Part shown: positions 42,538 to 54,622 of the stretch, in pieces
How the letters are laid out: every line of letters starts with the position of its first letter
How positions within the stretch are numbered: the first letter of the stretch is position 1
Origin: Spirochaetota bacterium
Lineage (GTDB): Bacteria; Spirochaetota; UBA4802; JAKQUI01
Length of the DNA: 64,000 bases
NCBI GenBank assembly: GCA_029562645.1
Contig: JAKQUI010000062.1
Coordinates: forward strand, 62,001 to 126,000
Direction of reading: 5' to 3'
The notes under the pieces: generated by a model
Database searches by the model: none
Seen by the model: the letters and a program-made list of their open reading frames with translations, nothing else
Told to the model about the DNA's origin: nothing
Position numbers and translations under genes: made by a program

Positions 42538-43068
42538 ATGAAGATCGAAATAACCATCCTTGGCCTGCTCATGGAGGGAAATCTCTATGGGTACGAAATC
42601 AAAAAAAAGATTTTCGAGCGCCTCGAGGACTATGTCGATATCAAGTTCGGCTCCATCTATTACGCAATCAAGAAGGCGCTCGAGCACGAATGGGTCAAGA
42701 AGGTCGGGACGGAAAAGGACGGGGGGAACCCGGAGCGGTATATCTATCAGATCCTTCCCGCCGGGCGCAAGTACTTCAAGAAGGCGCTCAAGCAGTACTA
42801 CGAGCAGTGCCTCATTCACTTCGACATCGACATCGTGCTCATGTTCTACAACACCCTCCCGGGCGATCAGCGCGAGCAGTTCATCGAGGACCGGATCGAC
42901 ATCATCAAGGAGAAGCTTGCGGAGATCCGCGTGAAGAGCGAGGGCGATTCGCGCGCCGGCGCGGAGGGATCGCAGGAACACCTCTTTTCGTATATCGAGA
43001 ACCACCTCAAGGCCGAGCTCGCCTGGCTCAAGTCGCTCAAGAAGGGCCCCGGGGCCGATGGCGCCTAG
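42538..43068 (+). CDS. PadR-family transcriptional regulator
   Basis: Start MKIEITILGLLMEGNLYGYE follows a GGGAGGAG ribosome site and gives 176 residues. The winged helix of PadR regulators is clear: LGLLMEGNLYGYEIKKKI, then FGSIYYAIKKALEHEWVKK and the wing GGNPERYIYQILPAGRKYF. A C-terminal helical pair (residues about 90-170) is the dimer and ligand part. PadR proteins repress efflux or detoxification genes on ligand binding; no target is adjacent. Its upstream gap of 247 bases has an AT-rich part with a possible TATATAG -10 near 42373. It overlaps the convergent cNMP gene by 4 bases. Confidence 0.85.
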   Translation: MKIEITILGLLMEGNLYGYEIKKKIFERLEDYVDIKFGSIYYAIKKALEHEWVKKVGTEKDGGNPERYIYQILPAGRKYFKKALKQYYEQCLIHFDIDIVLMFYNTLPGDQREQFIEDRIDIIKEKLAEIRVKSEGDSRAGAEGSQEHLFSYIENHLKAELAWLKSLKKGPGADGA

Positions 43069-44129
43069 AAGCCGTCCACGAGGTCCTGGAGGAAGTCCGC
43101 CTTCTTCGATTCGTATAACGCCGTTACGTCGCGCTTGAGCGCGAGCAGGTCGTTGTAGATGCGGTTGTAGTCCAGCGGCGCCTTTTCGCTCTTCCCCGCC
43201 TCGCTGTCGATCTGGCGCTCCAGGATCATGGCGTTCACGCTGGCGATCTTGTCGATGTTGTGGCGGTGCTTCTTCGCCAGCGACGCGGCGATGTCCGAAA
43301 GCAACCGCCCGTCCGTCGCCGAGATCTCCTTGAGGTCCTGCTTCCTGATGCGGGATATGACCACGCCGCTTTTCGCCTTCATGGTCGCCGTGCGCGCGAG
43401 TCCCAAGAGCAGCGCGATCTCGCCGAACACCGATCCCGGCTCGCCGATGGAGGCGACGCGGTTCCCCTGCACGTATACGTCCACCGTGCCCGACTTGAGG
43501 ATGAACATGTCGTCGCCGGGCGTTCCCTCCTCGCAGATGAGCGCGTCCTTGGGGTATTCGATGTAGCGCTCCTCGAGCGACACGTTCGGCGCGACCACCG
43601 TCTGCTCGACCGCGCGCCCAAACGCCTCGCCGCGCTTGTAGGTGAGGCTCGTTTCGTGCGCGACGATCACGTCCCGCAGCGCCGGCAGGCGGCGCTTGTC
43701 GAAATCGGCGCGGAGCCGCTCGATGATCCGGTAGAACTCCACCGCGCACTCGCGCGCCTTTTTCGCCTTGCCGTCGATCGCCGCAAGGTTTTTGTTGATG
43801 ATGTCGTTGGTGAGGTGCACCTGCTTGGCGATCACCATGCACACGTTGATCGCGAACGAGTAGGACGACAGCGACGCGATGAACTTTTCGGCGCCGATGC
43901 TCTTGAGCCGCGCCCCCTCGTCGGCCACGGCGGTCTCCAGGCGCCCGGTTTCGGTGTCGCACAACGCCGCGAGGATGAGCTCCGACGCGCCCACGATGAG
44001 GTTTCGGCCGCGGAGGGCGTACTTGTCGGCGTCGGAGGCGAAGAAGTACACGCTCCCGTCCTCGAGGAAATACGCCCGGTCGGCGCGCCCTCCCTGCGCG
44101 TATAGCTGGATGAATTTCGTGTCGCTCAT
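43065..44129 (-). CDS. Cyclic-nucleotide-binding domain protein
   Basis: The 354-residue protein holds a cNMP-binding domain at about residues 190-290. DALICEEGTPGDDMFILKSG opens the barrel and the phosphate cassette is SVFGEIALLLGLARTATMKA, with the key Glu and Arg. The N-terminal part is helical and unfamiliar (QLYAQGGRADRAYFLEDGSV and on). The C-terminus is coiled, with no helix-turn-helix, so it is not a CRP-type transcription factor. It likely senses cAMP or cGMP in the cytoplasm. It is last in a minus-strand group with the CheY-like gene (34 bases), the MoaD-like gene and the YkgJ-like gene, which suggests signalling. Confidence 0.8.
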   Translation of the reverse strand: MSDTKFIQLYAQGGRADRAYFLEDGSVYFFASDADKYALRGRNLIVGASELILAALCDTETGRLETAVADEGARLKSIGAEKFIASLSSYSFAINVCMVIAKQVHLTNDIINKNLAAIDGKAKKARECAVEFYRIIERLRADFDKRRLPALRDVIVAHETSLTYKRGEAFGRAVEQTVVAPNVSLEERYIEYPKDALICEEGTPGDDMFILKSGTVDVYVQGNRVASIGEPGSVFGEIALLLGLARTATMKAKSGVVISRIRKQDLKEISATDGRLLSDIAASLAKKHRHNIDKIASVNAMILERQIDSEAGKSEKAPLDYNRIYNDLLALKRDVTALYESKKADFLQDLVDGF

Positions 44130-44163
44130 GATGGGGTGCCGGATGTGCCGCGCGCGGACGTCC

Positions 44164-44520
44164 TCACAGCATCTTGTTGATGGCGCCGATGAGATCGCTC
44201 TTCTCGAAGGGCTTGGTGAGGAAGGCGCGCGCGCGGATCCCCTCCTCGTTGAGGCGCAGCGTTTTTTCGCTGAGCGCGGAGACGACCACGATGCGCGCGT
44301 CCGGGTCGATGTCGGTGATCTCGGAGACCGCCTTGAGGCCGTCCTTGCCCCACATGGTGATGTCCATGGTGACGAAATCGGGCTTCATGGTCTTGTACAT
44401 CTCGAGCGCGTCGAAGCCGTTTTCGGCCTCGGCCACCACGTCGTGCCCGGCCTCCTCGAGGGTTTCCTTGATGATACGCCGCATGAATTTGGAGTCGTCG
44501 ACAATCATTCCGCGCGCCAT
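44164..44520 (-). CDS. CheY-like single-domain response regulator
   Basis: At 118 residues it is a receiver domain alone. The Asp pair is in MIVDDSKFMRR, the phosphorylated Asp in FVTMDITM, the switch Ser in VVVSALS and the Lys in FLTKPF. It starts with a GAGAGGAGC ribosome site. Its output may be protein-protein, as in CheY, perhaps with the cNMP-binding protein next to it. Its sensor kinase is not in the window. Confidence 0.92.
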   Translation of the reverse strand: MARGMIVDDSKFMRRIIKETLEEAGHDVVAEAENGFDALEMYKTMKPDFVTMDITMWGKDGLKAVSEITDIDPDARIVVVSALSEKTLRLNEEGIRARAFLTKPFEKSDLIGAINKML

Positions 44521-44556
44521 GGTCCGCTCCTCTCTATGCGCCCCCCGCGGGGCGTG

Positions 44557-44814
44557 CTAGCCGCCCGCGCTGGGCTTTAGGCATGCAATCTCGCATTCCT
44601 CGCGGATGCTCTTCCATAAGCCTACCCGCGCGCCGTTGATGAAATACGCGTTTCCCGACATTTTCTTCATGCCCAGGGACTTCAGGATGCGCCGAAGCCG
44701 GGTGCCGCGCGCGACGGTGAGGCCGATTCCGGTGGCGGGATCATACCCGGTGAGCGCCAGGTCCTTGTCGATGCCTGAGTACAACTTGACCGTCACGGAA
44801 AGCAGATTCGCCAT
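44557..44814 (-). CDS. MoaD/ThiS-like beta-grasp sulfur carrier
   Basis: The 85-residue protein fits the ubiquitin-like sulfur carriers: a strand VTVKLYSGIDKDL, a helix RLRRILKSLGM, AYFINGARVGLWKSI, and a C-terminus ending exactly in GG (KPSAGG). In MoaD and ThiS the terminal glycine is adenylated and takes sulfur. It has no E1-like partner nearby, so its pathway is unknown. It lies 9 bases after the YkgJ-like gene on the same strand and 36 bases before the CheY-like gene. Confidence 0.65.
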   Translation of the reverse strand: MANLLSVTVKLYSGIDKDLALTGYDPATGIGLTVARGTRLRRILKSLGMKKMSGNAYFINGARVGLWKSIREECEIACLKPSAGG

Positions 44815-44823
44815 GCGCGCCGC

Positions 44824-45345
44824 CTAGTCGGGATCGTTGTAACCGCACCCATCGTACGGGCTCAAGGGGCCGGTGCGATCGAGGTGCTCCACGCTCTCGT
44901 AATACGGGAAGTCCCGGCACATTCGGGGCCGTATTTCGTAAATGGCGCAGGCGGGAAGCCCGTCCGCTCCATGCGTGAAATGGCGGCACCGATAGTGATA
45001 GGGGAGATCCTCGCTCCCGTGCTCAAATTTAAATTCGAGCATGGGATAAATCAAATATATTTCCGAAAATCCCGGATCGATCGATTTCGATTTCCGCCAG
45101 AACTCGTAGGCGTTGTGCAGCATCTCGGGGGACACGTCCAGCCGTACGTCCTGGCAGCACAACCCTCGCCGCTTGCACCTCCCCATTCGAAACCCCGGAT
45201 CATGTTCGGTCGGTCCGCGTCGTGCGGACCGATAGCATTGTAGCCGCATGGCGCGGGGGTGCAAGAAAAATTTCCCCGCCGCAACAAAATAGTAAACCGA
45301 CCGACGGACGGCCGGCATGGGTTCGGATGCGTATATTTCGAGCAT
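44824..45345 (-). CDS. YkgJ-family cysteine-cluster protein
   Basis: The 173-residue frame carries the YkgJ metal-binding cysteines: [16 protein letters not shown], then YRCRHF and the signature [15 protein letters not shown]. These proteins probably bind zinc or an iron-sulfur cluster; function is not known. The start is uncertain. The family part begins near residue 54 (45186), and internal Mets at 45318 and 45249 are also possible. It heads the minus-strand group with the MoaD-like gene 9 bases behind. Divergent from guaB, with a 75-base gap. Confidence 0.8.
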   Translation of the reverse strand: MLEIYASEPMPAVRRSVYYFVAAGKFFLHPRAMRLQCYRSARRGPTEHDPGFRMGRCKRRGLCCQDVRLDVSPEMLHNAYEFWRKSKSIDPGFSEIYLIYPMLEFKFEHGSEDLPYHYRCRHFTHGADGLPACAIYEIRPRMCRDFPYYESVEHLDRTGPLSPYDGCGYNDPD

Positions 45346-45420
45346 GATTCCCGAATTATTTCCTTTACAAATGTCCGCCCCCGGCGCTTCAGTGCATTCA
45401 TTCGCAACGGGAGCGCCATC

Positions 45421-46917
45421 ATGAAGAAACTGGACGGTTTTTCGGCCGACGAGCTGTTCGCCACATCGACCGGTCTCGCGTACAACGATTTCATCATCCT
45501 GCCGGGATACATCGATTTCGCGCCCGAGGACGTCATCCTCGAGTCGAACCTCACGCGGTCCATTCGCTTAAAAACGCCGATGGTATCCAGTCCCATGGAC
45601 ACCGTCACGGAGTCGCGCATGGCCATCGGCCTGGCGCTGTTGGGCGGGATGGGATTCATACACTACAACAACACCGCCGAGGAGCAGGCCGCCGAGGTGA
45701 AGAAGGTGAAGCGCTACGAGAACGGGTTTATCGCCGACCCGATCGTCCTCTCGCCCGACCACACCATCAACGACGTCATCGCCATCAAGGAGCGGTTCGG
45801 TTTTTCGGGGATCCCCATCACCGAGGACGGCCGCCCCAACTCGCGGCTCGTGGGGATCGTGACCAACCGGGATTTCGATTTCGAGCCCAATCACACGCGG
45901 CGGCTGGGCGACGTGATGACCCGCGAGGTGATCACCGCGCGTCACGGCGTCTCGCTGCTGGAGGCGAACGACATCCTGAAAAAATCGAAGAAGGGGAAGC
46001 TGCCGATCGTCGACGAGGCGGGCCGCCTCGTCTCGCTGGTGTGCCGCAACGACCTGGTGACCAATCGCGAATATCCGCTCGCCTCGAAGGACGAGAAGAA
46101 ACAGCTCATGGTGGGCGCGGCCATATCGACCAAGGACGACTCGAAGGAGCGCCTCGATCTCCTGGTGGATGCCGGCGTGAACGCCGTGATCATCGACTCG
46201 GCGCAGGGCAATTCCATCTATCAGATCGAGATGATCACGTACATCAAGAAGCGCCATCCCGGTCTCGATGTGATCGGCGGCAACGTGGTGACCGAGGAGC
46301 AGTGCGAGAGCCTCGTCCGCGCGGGCGTCGACGCCCTGCGCATCGGCATGGGGCCCGGCTCCATCTGCACCACGCAGACCACCATGGCCGTGGGGCGCGC
46401 GCAGGCGACGGCGGTCTTCCGCTGCGCCCGGTTTGCACGGCAGCACGGCAATCCCGTGATCGCCGACGGCGGGATCGCCAACATAGGCCATATCGCCAAG
46501 GCGCTCGCCATCGGGGCCTCGGCCACCATGATGGGGTCCATGTTCGCCGGCACCGACGAGGCGCCGGGCGAGTACTTCTACGAAAACGGGAAGCGGCTCA
46601 AGAAATACCGCGGCATGGCCTCGCTCGAGGCGCTCGAGAAGGGCGGCTCCAAGCGGTACTTTTCGGAGGAGTCGAAGATCAAGGTGGCGCAGGGCGTCTC
46701 CGGCGCGGTGCTCGACAAGGGATCGCTTTTCGACTATATGCCCTATCTCATCCAGGGGCTCAAGCACTCCTTCCAGGATATGGGCACGCGCGATGTGACG
46801 CGCCTCCACGAGATGCTCTACGGCAATGAGCTTCGATTCGAGCTGCGCTCTCCCTCCGCGCAGATCGAGGGCGGGGTGCACGACATGTATTCCTATCAGG
46901 CGCCCAAGTACATGTAG
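45421..46917 (+). CDS. guaB: IMP dehydrogenase, eukaryote-like type
   Basis: Start [20 protein letters not shown] gives 498 residues. It oxidises IMP to XMP in guanine synthesis. The TIM barrel is split by two CBS domains (about residues 110-230). The active-site loop [11 protein letters not shown] has the catalytic Cys, [19 protein letters not shown] is the phosphate loop, and [12 protein letters not shown] is the flap region. The N-terminus ([13 protein letters not shown]), [20 protein letters not shown] and [12 protein letters not shown] look closer, by memory, to animal IMPDH than to the common bacterial form. The ORF is open to 45259 but the extension is not family sequence. Confidence 0.95.
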   Translation: MKKLDGFSADELFATSTGLAYNDFIILPGYIDFAPEDVILESNLTRSIRLKTPMVSSPMDTVTESRMAIGLALLGGMGFIHYNNTAEEQAAEVKKVKRYENGFIADPIVLSPDHTINDVIAIKERFGFSGIPITEDGRPNSRLVGIVTNRDFDFEPNHTRRLGDVMTREVITARHGVSLLEANDILKKSKKGKLPIVDEAGRLVSLVCRNDLVTNREYPLASKDEKKQLMVGAAISTKDDSKERLDLLVDAGVNAVIIDSAQGNSIYQIEMITYIKKRHPGLDVIGGNVVTEEQCESLVRAGVDALRIGMGPGSICTTQTTMAVGRAQATAVFRCARFARQHGNPVIADGGIANIGHIAKALAIGASATMMGSMFAGTDEAPGEYFYENGKRLKKYRGMASLEALEKGGSKRYFSEESKIKVAQGVSGAVLDKGSLFDYMPYLIQGLKHSFQDMGTRDVTRLHEMLYGNELRFELRSPSAQIEGGVHDMYSYQAPKYM

Positions 46918-47086
46918 CCAACGGATGGGGCGGCCCTGAGTCGCCTCACCTGTTTCCAGACCCCTTCGCGTCGTGCAATCAATTCCTTTCGCAGCATGCA
47001 ATCGGTTTCGGATCGTGTCGGGTTCCCGCACGCGTCCGTCCGCTCGGCGCGTCTTCGCACAGGTCGCTCATCGACGATGCGGGGAA

Positions 47087-47127
47087 AATAATCATTGACG
47101 AGCGCATGTCGAGTGCGTATGATTATT
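47087..47127 (+). promoter_or_regulatory. Sigma-70 promoter inside a 9-base inverted repeat
   Basis: TTGACG (47095-47100) and TATGAT (47118-47123) are 17 bases apart. They are enclosed by AATAATCAT (47087-47095) and ATGATTATT (47119-47127), a perfect inverted repeat touching both elements. This would suit a repressor; the half-sites recall Fur-family boxes. It serves the membrane protein at 47157. Confidence 0.65.
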
Positions 47128-47156
47128 CGTACATATACTGATTTGGAGGGTGAAGT

Positions 47157-47657
47157 ATGGCATATAAAATCGTGGCGTTCTGGGGGGTCATCGTTATTCT
47201 GATCGGCGTTGGGTTGTTCGGCCTGGGCATCGCCTATCAGCTTTCCAAGATGGATCTGGAGCGCAATGGGGAAATTGTCCCCGGGAAAATTACCGATATC
47301 GTCTCCAATCCGCCGTACCGCTCGCCCATTGTTACCTTTAAAAAGAAAGACGGGCGCCAGGTCGTTTTTAAAAGCGAACTTGACGTCAATGTTCGATGGT
47401 TCAAATACATCAAGGGACAGACCGTCGAGGTCATCTACCACACATCGACGCCCCCGTCGTATTCGCGGCTCTATTACGGGAAAAACCCGAACCAGACGTA
47501 CATGATCAACGGTTTCTGGGAGAAGAACACGGGGCAGCTCACCCTGTGGGCGTTCGGTATCATCGCGATGGTTGGCGGATACATCATGAAGCGGATCTTC
47601 TCGAAAAAGGCCGCCGCATTCGCCCAGCGGATGGGACCGCTCGGCATGTCGTCGTAG
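47157..47657 (+). CDS. DUF3592-like membrane protein
   Basis: A 166-residue protein with two membrane helices, VAFWGVIVILIGVGLFGLGIA at the N-terminus and LWAFGIIAMVGGYIMKRIF near the C-terminus. Between them is a small beta domain (EIVPGKITDIV, PIVTFKKKDGRQVVFKS, GQTVEVIYHT), the layout of DUF3592 proteins. Function unknown. A GGAGGGTGA ribosome site and a strong promoter precede it. The next gene is a one-helix membrane protein on the same strand after 180 bases. Confidence 0.7.
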   Translation: MAYKIVAFWGVIVILIGVGLFGLGIAYQLSKMDLERNGEIVPGKITDIVSNPPYRSPIVTFKKKDGRQVVFKSELDVNVRWFKYIKGQTVEVIYHTSTPPSYSRLYYGKNPNQTYMINGFWEKNTGQLTLWAFGIIAMVGGYIMKRIFSKKAAAFAQRMGPLGMSS

Positions 47658-47837
47658 CGTCGATATGCGCGTCGGCGACCGGGGCGCATGATGAAGGCAG
47701 CGCGGAGGAACCGGGTCCCGTGACGGCCGTCTCTGAGGCGGTCGGCGCGGGGTGCGACGCCGGTGCGGCGTGCGTCACGGACGGTGCGCGAGCGCGTTCC
47801 GTCCGCGGCGAATACAATACCACTATGGGAGGAAACG

Positions 47838-48503
47838 ATGGAAAAATCACTTCTGAGTCTCGTCGCGATTGTCGTGGTCGTTATCGTGTTTCTGATTATG
47901 AGAAAGCGGGGTGGCGGAAACGTCGCCGCCGCGCTGGCGGGAAATTTCTCGCAGCAATTTTGCACAATGACCGGGCTCACCGCGAACGCCAATGATTTCT
48001 CGGGATCGTACCGGGGATATGATTTCGTCGTGAAATCCGAAACCGGGACCGATTACGCCGGTGCGATACAGCGCCAGGGCTGGAAGATGTATCCGCGGCT
48101 CACGGTGACCCTGCGCGCAGCCGGATCGTCGTTTCCGCTGACGGTGCTGCGCGAGGAGCATAACGTGCTCGTGGACACCAATCAGAAAATCAATGATCTC
48201 ATTTCCGGCGGCGGGGTTTCGTTGCCGGCCGGGATCCCGGCGCTCAAGGGGAAGCTGCCCCGCGTGAACGGCGTGTATTCCGCCGATCAGGCCTTTGCGG
48301 CGAAGATCGTGTCCGACCCGGAACTGTCGAAGCTGCTGGCCAACTGGTTCTATCCCAATATCACCATGAACGGGGATGTCGTCGAGCTCAAGCTGGACCA
48401 CGAGCACGCGCAAAACAAATTCAGGGAGCGGATGGCGTCCCCGGGGTACTGGGTGGAGGCCATGAACATCTGCGCGAGGATCGCGGACATCGCGAAGGCG
48501 TGA
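47838..48503 (+). CDS. One-helix membrane protein, unknown function
   Basis: Start MEKSLLSLVAIVVVVIVFLIM follows a GGGAGGAAAC ribosome site; a longer frame is non-native. The 221-residue product has one N-terminal membrane helix and then a soluble domain with a Cys in NFSQQFCTMTGL and an alpha/beta pattern (YRGYDFVVKSETGTDY). The family is not recognised. The region 47658-47837 ahead of it shows no other gene. Confidence 0.65.
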   Translation: MEKSLLSLVAIVVVVIVFLIMRKRGGGNVAAALAGNFSQQFCTMTGLTANANDFSGSYRGYDFVVKSETGTDYAGAIQRQGWKMYPRLTVTLRAAGSSFPLTVLREEHNVLVDTNQKINDLISGGGVSLPAGIPALKGKLPRVNGVYSADQAFAAKIVSDPELSKLLANWFYPNITMNGDVVELKLDHEHAQNKFRERMASPGYWVEAMNICARIADIAKA

Positions 48504-48848
48504 CGTCCGTGGCGCGCCGGGCGTGATTGCTGCGGTTCCGGCCGCCATCGAGGCGTCCGGGGCCGCATCCCGTCGCAATTCGAATGCCCTCAACGGGGAT
48601 GATTCGGCGCGCCGGCGCCGGTGCGGCAGGCGCAGCGGCGGTTGTCTGGCGCGCGCCATTGTCGCGAAACGGGCGCATGCTGCGGCATCAGGTATTTTGA
48701 ACTGATCGCGACCGACCGCATCGCGCCAACGAGGAATGCGTCGCGACGCTCTTTCGCGGCGGATCATACCAAAAAACAAAAAAAATTGACGAACGCGCAT
48801 TTAAGTAGTAATAATAATTATTATTAATAACGATTCCGTGGGTGCCCC
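48504..48848. other. Intergenic region before the PerR-like gene
   Basis: These 345 bases hold no gene I would support. The GC-rich first part (to about 48760) shows nothing clear. From 48770 it turns AT-rich and holds the promoter and palindrome at 48786-48826 described below, then the start of the regulator. Confidence 0.6.
48786..48826 (+). promoter_or_regulatory. Promoter with overlapping Fur/PerR-like palindrome
   Basis: TTGACG (48786-48791) and TAATAA (48809-48814) are 17 bases apart. TAATAATAA and TTATTATTA (48809-48817 and 48818-48826) form a perfect 18-base palindrome over the -10. PerR and Fur boxes are AT-rich palindromes of this type, so the product of the next gene probably shuts its own promoter. 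Confidence 0.7.
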
Positions 48849-51636
<2,788 letters not shown>

Positions 51637-51691
51637 CGGGAATGAACGCGCATCGCGGCGCGGCCTCCGATGCCGCGTCCCGGTGCGCGCG

Positions 51692-52411
51692 TTACTTGAT
51701 GAATTTCTTCGCCCGCAGCAGCCCCTCGACCGTCTCGGCGATCTCGGCGTCCGTGAAGCGCGCGATGTTGATGGTCAGATCGTACGAGGCCGGGCTGGTG
51801 GATTCGAACTTCACGTACTGGGTGAGGAAGTCGTGGCGCTCGCGGTCCTTCGTCTCGACCAGCCGCTCGGCCTCGAGCTTGTCCTTGATGCCGCGGACCT
51901 CCATAATCTTGTGGATGCGGTAGCTTAAGGGGGCGACGAACTGCAGGTGCAGGCCGTATTTGAGGTCGCGCGTGATAACGACGCCCGCGCGGCCGACCAC
52001 GATGGCCCGCCCGTGGATGGAGATGCCGCGGATGGTGCGCACCAGCTTCTTGTACACGGTCACCTGCGGGGGATAGTCGGTCATCATGGTGCGCAACAGC
52101 TCGTTCATCTCCTCGCGCTTCTTGGTGTCGATGGTCTCGATGAGCGTTTCGGAGACGCCCGTGTTCTCGACGATCTTGTTGATGAGGCCCTTGTCGTAGG
52201 CCTGCCAGGCGTCGGAGCCCTCGGCGCGGTTGAGACGCTCGGCGATCGCGGCGGCGATCGGCGTCGCCATGCAGCCGTATTCGCGCGATATGGTCACGAA
52301 GGGGCGCGTCTCCTCGGGCTTTTCGATGAGGACGTTCTTGGAACTCTCCCACGTCTTCACCTGCTTTTGGATCATCTTTTCGAGGGTGGTTTCTCTAACG
52401 TAGCTGCTCAT
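51692..52411 (-). CDS. Cytidylate-kinase-like protein
   Basis: The 239-residue product fits the cytidylate kinase-like family (PF13189 type). It has VTISREYGCMATPIAAAIAERL in place of a P-loop, YDKGLINKIV, and a strand-helix GRAIVVGRAGVVITRDL. The C-terminus is helical with the RDRERHDF-like arginines of the lid (VETKDRERHDFLTQYVKF). True CMP kinases have a GxxGxGKS loop; this group is different and its substrate unknown. It faces katG at its end and is separate from the antiporter gene. Confidence 0.75.
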   Translation of the reverse strand: MSSYVRETTLEKMIQKQVKTWESSKNVLIEKPEETRPFVTISREYGCMATPIAAAIAERLNRAEGSDAWQAYDKGLINKIVENTGVSETLIETIDTKKREEMNELLRTMMTDYPPQVTVYKKLVRTIRGISIHGRAIVVGRAGVVITRDLKYGLHLQFVAPLSYRIHKIMEVRGIKDKLEAERLVETKDRERHDFLTQYVKFESTSPASYDLTINIARFTDAEIAETVEGLLRAKKFIK

Positions 52412-52546
52412 GGTTCAACTCCGCGGTGCATGCTGTCATCATGCTTTTCGCCATGCTATAGGCGCACCCAATTAAATCAATATTTTTCCGCCGGGCGATA
52501 TATTTTATTTTTTATGCCGCCCGATCGCCGTCCCGCAGGTCGACGA

Positions 52547-54526
52547 TCATTTCTCGATGCGAAGGTCTGACGGTCCCACGCGCCGGCCGTCCTCGCTCAC
52601 CAAGTACAGGATGTCGCCGGCGGCGAACTTCGTGTCGGCGCCGGGGTGTGCGGTGATTTTTCCGTCGCGGCACAGCGCGAGCAGATGGAGCCGCTGTTTC
52701 TTCCCGACGGGGAGCTGGCGCATGGAGCGCCCGGCAAGGCCGGATTCCTCCGTGACGGCGACCTCCGAAAGGGCCGGCGGCTCCGGGGCGACGGCGGCGT
52801 CCGGATCGATCTCCTTGCGCGACAGGTTGCGGAACACTCCGTACTCGTCGGCGCGGACCTCGTTCACGATCGTCTCGACGGTGCGGCGGGGGATCTGGTA
52901 TTCCGACAGGACGCTTGCGAACAGCAGCACCGATATCTCGAAATCCTCCGGGATCACCCGGCTCACGCCGTGTTCGCGAAGGGGTTGAATGTGGTCGAAA
53001 TGATGGCTTCGCGCGATGATTCGGCACAACGGGTTCAGCGCGCGCGCCTGCTCGGCGACGCGGCGCGTGGTCACGAAATCGTCGAAGGTGAGCGCGACGA
53101 CCTTCGCCGTCCGGATGCGCGCCCGTTCGAGGACGATCGCATGCGACGCATCGCCGAAAACAGCCGGTTCGCCCTGCGCGCGCGCGGATCGGACCGTGTC
53201 CAGGTTCGCGTCGATGACCGCATAGGGGATCCCTGCGGTGCGCGCCGCACGCGCGAGGTTTTTTCCGGTGAGGCCGTGGCCGATGACGACCAGGTGGTCC
53301 GAGAGATCGGGAAGCGCGGCGCCGGTGTCGCCGCCCGCGCCATCGACCAGGCGGCGGGGTAGGGGTAGGCGCCCGATGAGCCGACCGAGGGCGGGAGCGA
53401 GCATCATCGCAAACGGCGTGACGGCCATGGTGATGGCGCTGATCGCGAGAAATATCTGGAAGCCCTGCGAGGTGAAGATGTTGTACTTGACGCCGTAGCG
53501 CGACAGGACGAACGCGAACTCTCCCACCTGGAAGAGCGCCAGGCCCGCCAGCACGGCGTTCTGGAGCGGATAGCGCAGGGCGACGACCGCGACGGTCCCC
53601 GCCGCGATCTTGAGCGCGACGACGCCCAGCGTGAGCGTGATGATGGTGCCCGGCCGCTGTACGAAGATCGCCGGGTTGAGCAGCATCCCGATGGTCACGA
53701 AGAAGAGCCCCGCGCACACGGCGCGAAGCGGTTTCATCCCCGGGAAGGCCTGCAGTCCGTACTCGGTTTCTGAGAGGACGAGGCCCGCCAGGAAGGCGGC
53801 CAGTCCCGCCGGCAGCCCGGCCTGATGGGCCGCCCACGCCATGAGCAGGCACACGGCGATGATGACCATCATGAAAAACTCCCGGCTCTTGAAGCGCGCG
53901 GCCAGGTCCAGCACGAAGGGCACCACCCACTTCATCCCCACGATGACGACGAGCATGATGCCGACGATTTTTCCCGCGACCAGGTATGGCATGATCCCGC
54001 TTCCGAGCGCGCCGCGCGCGAACAGCGGTGCAAGCAGGATCGCGGGGATGAGGCACATGCCCTGGAAAAACAGGATGCCCAGCGCGGCCTGCCCGTGCGG
54101 TGTGTTGATTTCGGAGCGGTCGGAAAGTTTCTTGAGGACGAGGGCGGGGCTGCTCATCGCGATGATGATTCCCACGAAGGCCAGGCCCGCGGTCGATCCG
54201 CCCGGCAGGCGGTAGAAGCCCATCACCCCGATGGCGGTCGCGATGATCTGGACGGCCCCGCCGATCAGGACGGCCCGCTTGATGTCGGTCAGCCGCCGGA
54301 TCGAGAACTCGATGCCGATCGCGAACAGCAGCAGGACGACGCCCACGTCGGCCACCGCGTCGACGTCCTTCGCCGCGCGGACGAGCGCGAGCCCGTTGGG
54401 GCCGGCGATCACGCCCGTCACCAGAAAACCGATGATGGTGGGGACGCGCAGCCGCTGGCAGATGAAGATGACCAGCGCCGCGAGGACGAAGATGACCACA
54501 AAATCCTTAAAGAGTGAGTATTCCAT
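52547..54526 (-). CDS. CPA2 monovalent cation/H+ antiporter with RCK domain
   Basis: Start MEYSLFKDFVVIFVLAALVI, with a GAGGAG ribosome site, gives 659 residues. Twelve or so membrane segments make the Na+/H+ exchanger-like part (VPTIIGFLVTGVIAGPNGL, LLLFAIGIEFSIRRL). A TrkA-N/RCK domain follows at about 405-525 (VVIGHGLTGKNLARA nucleotide loop). A TrkA-C domain is at 585-655. The layout is that of KefB/KefC-type potassium efflux or K+/H+ antiporters, gated by nucleotide or thiol signals. Alone between the kinase-like gene and the ABC permease on the same strand. Ion not determined. Confidence 0.85.
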   Translation of the reverse strand: MEYSLFKDFVVIFVLAALVIFICQRLRVPTIIGFLVTGVIAGPNGLALVRAAKDVDAVADVGVVLLLFAIGIEFSIRRLTDIKRAVLIGGAVQIIATAIGVMGFYRLPGGSTAGLAFVGIIIAMSSPALVLKKLSDRSEINTPHGQAALGILFFQGMCLIPAILLAPLFARGALGSGIMPYLVAGKIVGIMLVVIVGMKWVVPFVLDLAARFKSREFFMMVIIAVCLLMAWAAHQAGLPAGLAAFLAGLVLSETEYGLQAFPGMKPLRAVCAGLFFVTIGMLLNPAIFVQRPGTIITLTLGVVALKIAAGTVAVVALRYPLQNAVLAGLALFQVGEFAFVLSRYGVKYNIFTSQGFQIFLAISAITMAVTPFAMMLAPALGRLIGRLPLPRRLVDGAGGDTGAALPDLSDHLVVIGHGLTGKNLARAARTAGIPYAVIDANLDTVRSARAQGEPAVFGDASHAIVLERARIRTAKVVALTFDDFVTTRRVAEQARALNPLCRIIARSHHFDHIQPLREHGVSRVIPEDFEISVLLFASVLSEYQIPRRTVETIVNEVRADEYGVFRNLSRKEIDPDAAVAPEPPALSEVAVTEESGLAGRSMRQLPVGKKQRLHLLALCRDGKITAHPGADTKFAAGDILYLVSEDGRRVGPSDLRIEK

Positions 54527-54622
54527 GCGCTCCTCGCTCGGGTGATGTGTGCGCCCGGTATCGCACTGGGCGGCGGCGCGTGTCAATTGAATTTGGCGAT
54601 CCCGCGCGTTTTGTGCGTGTCG

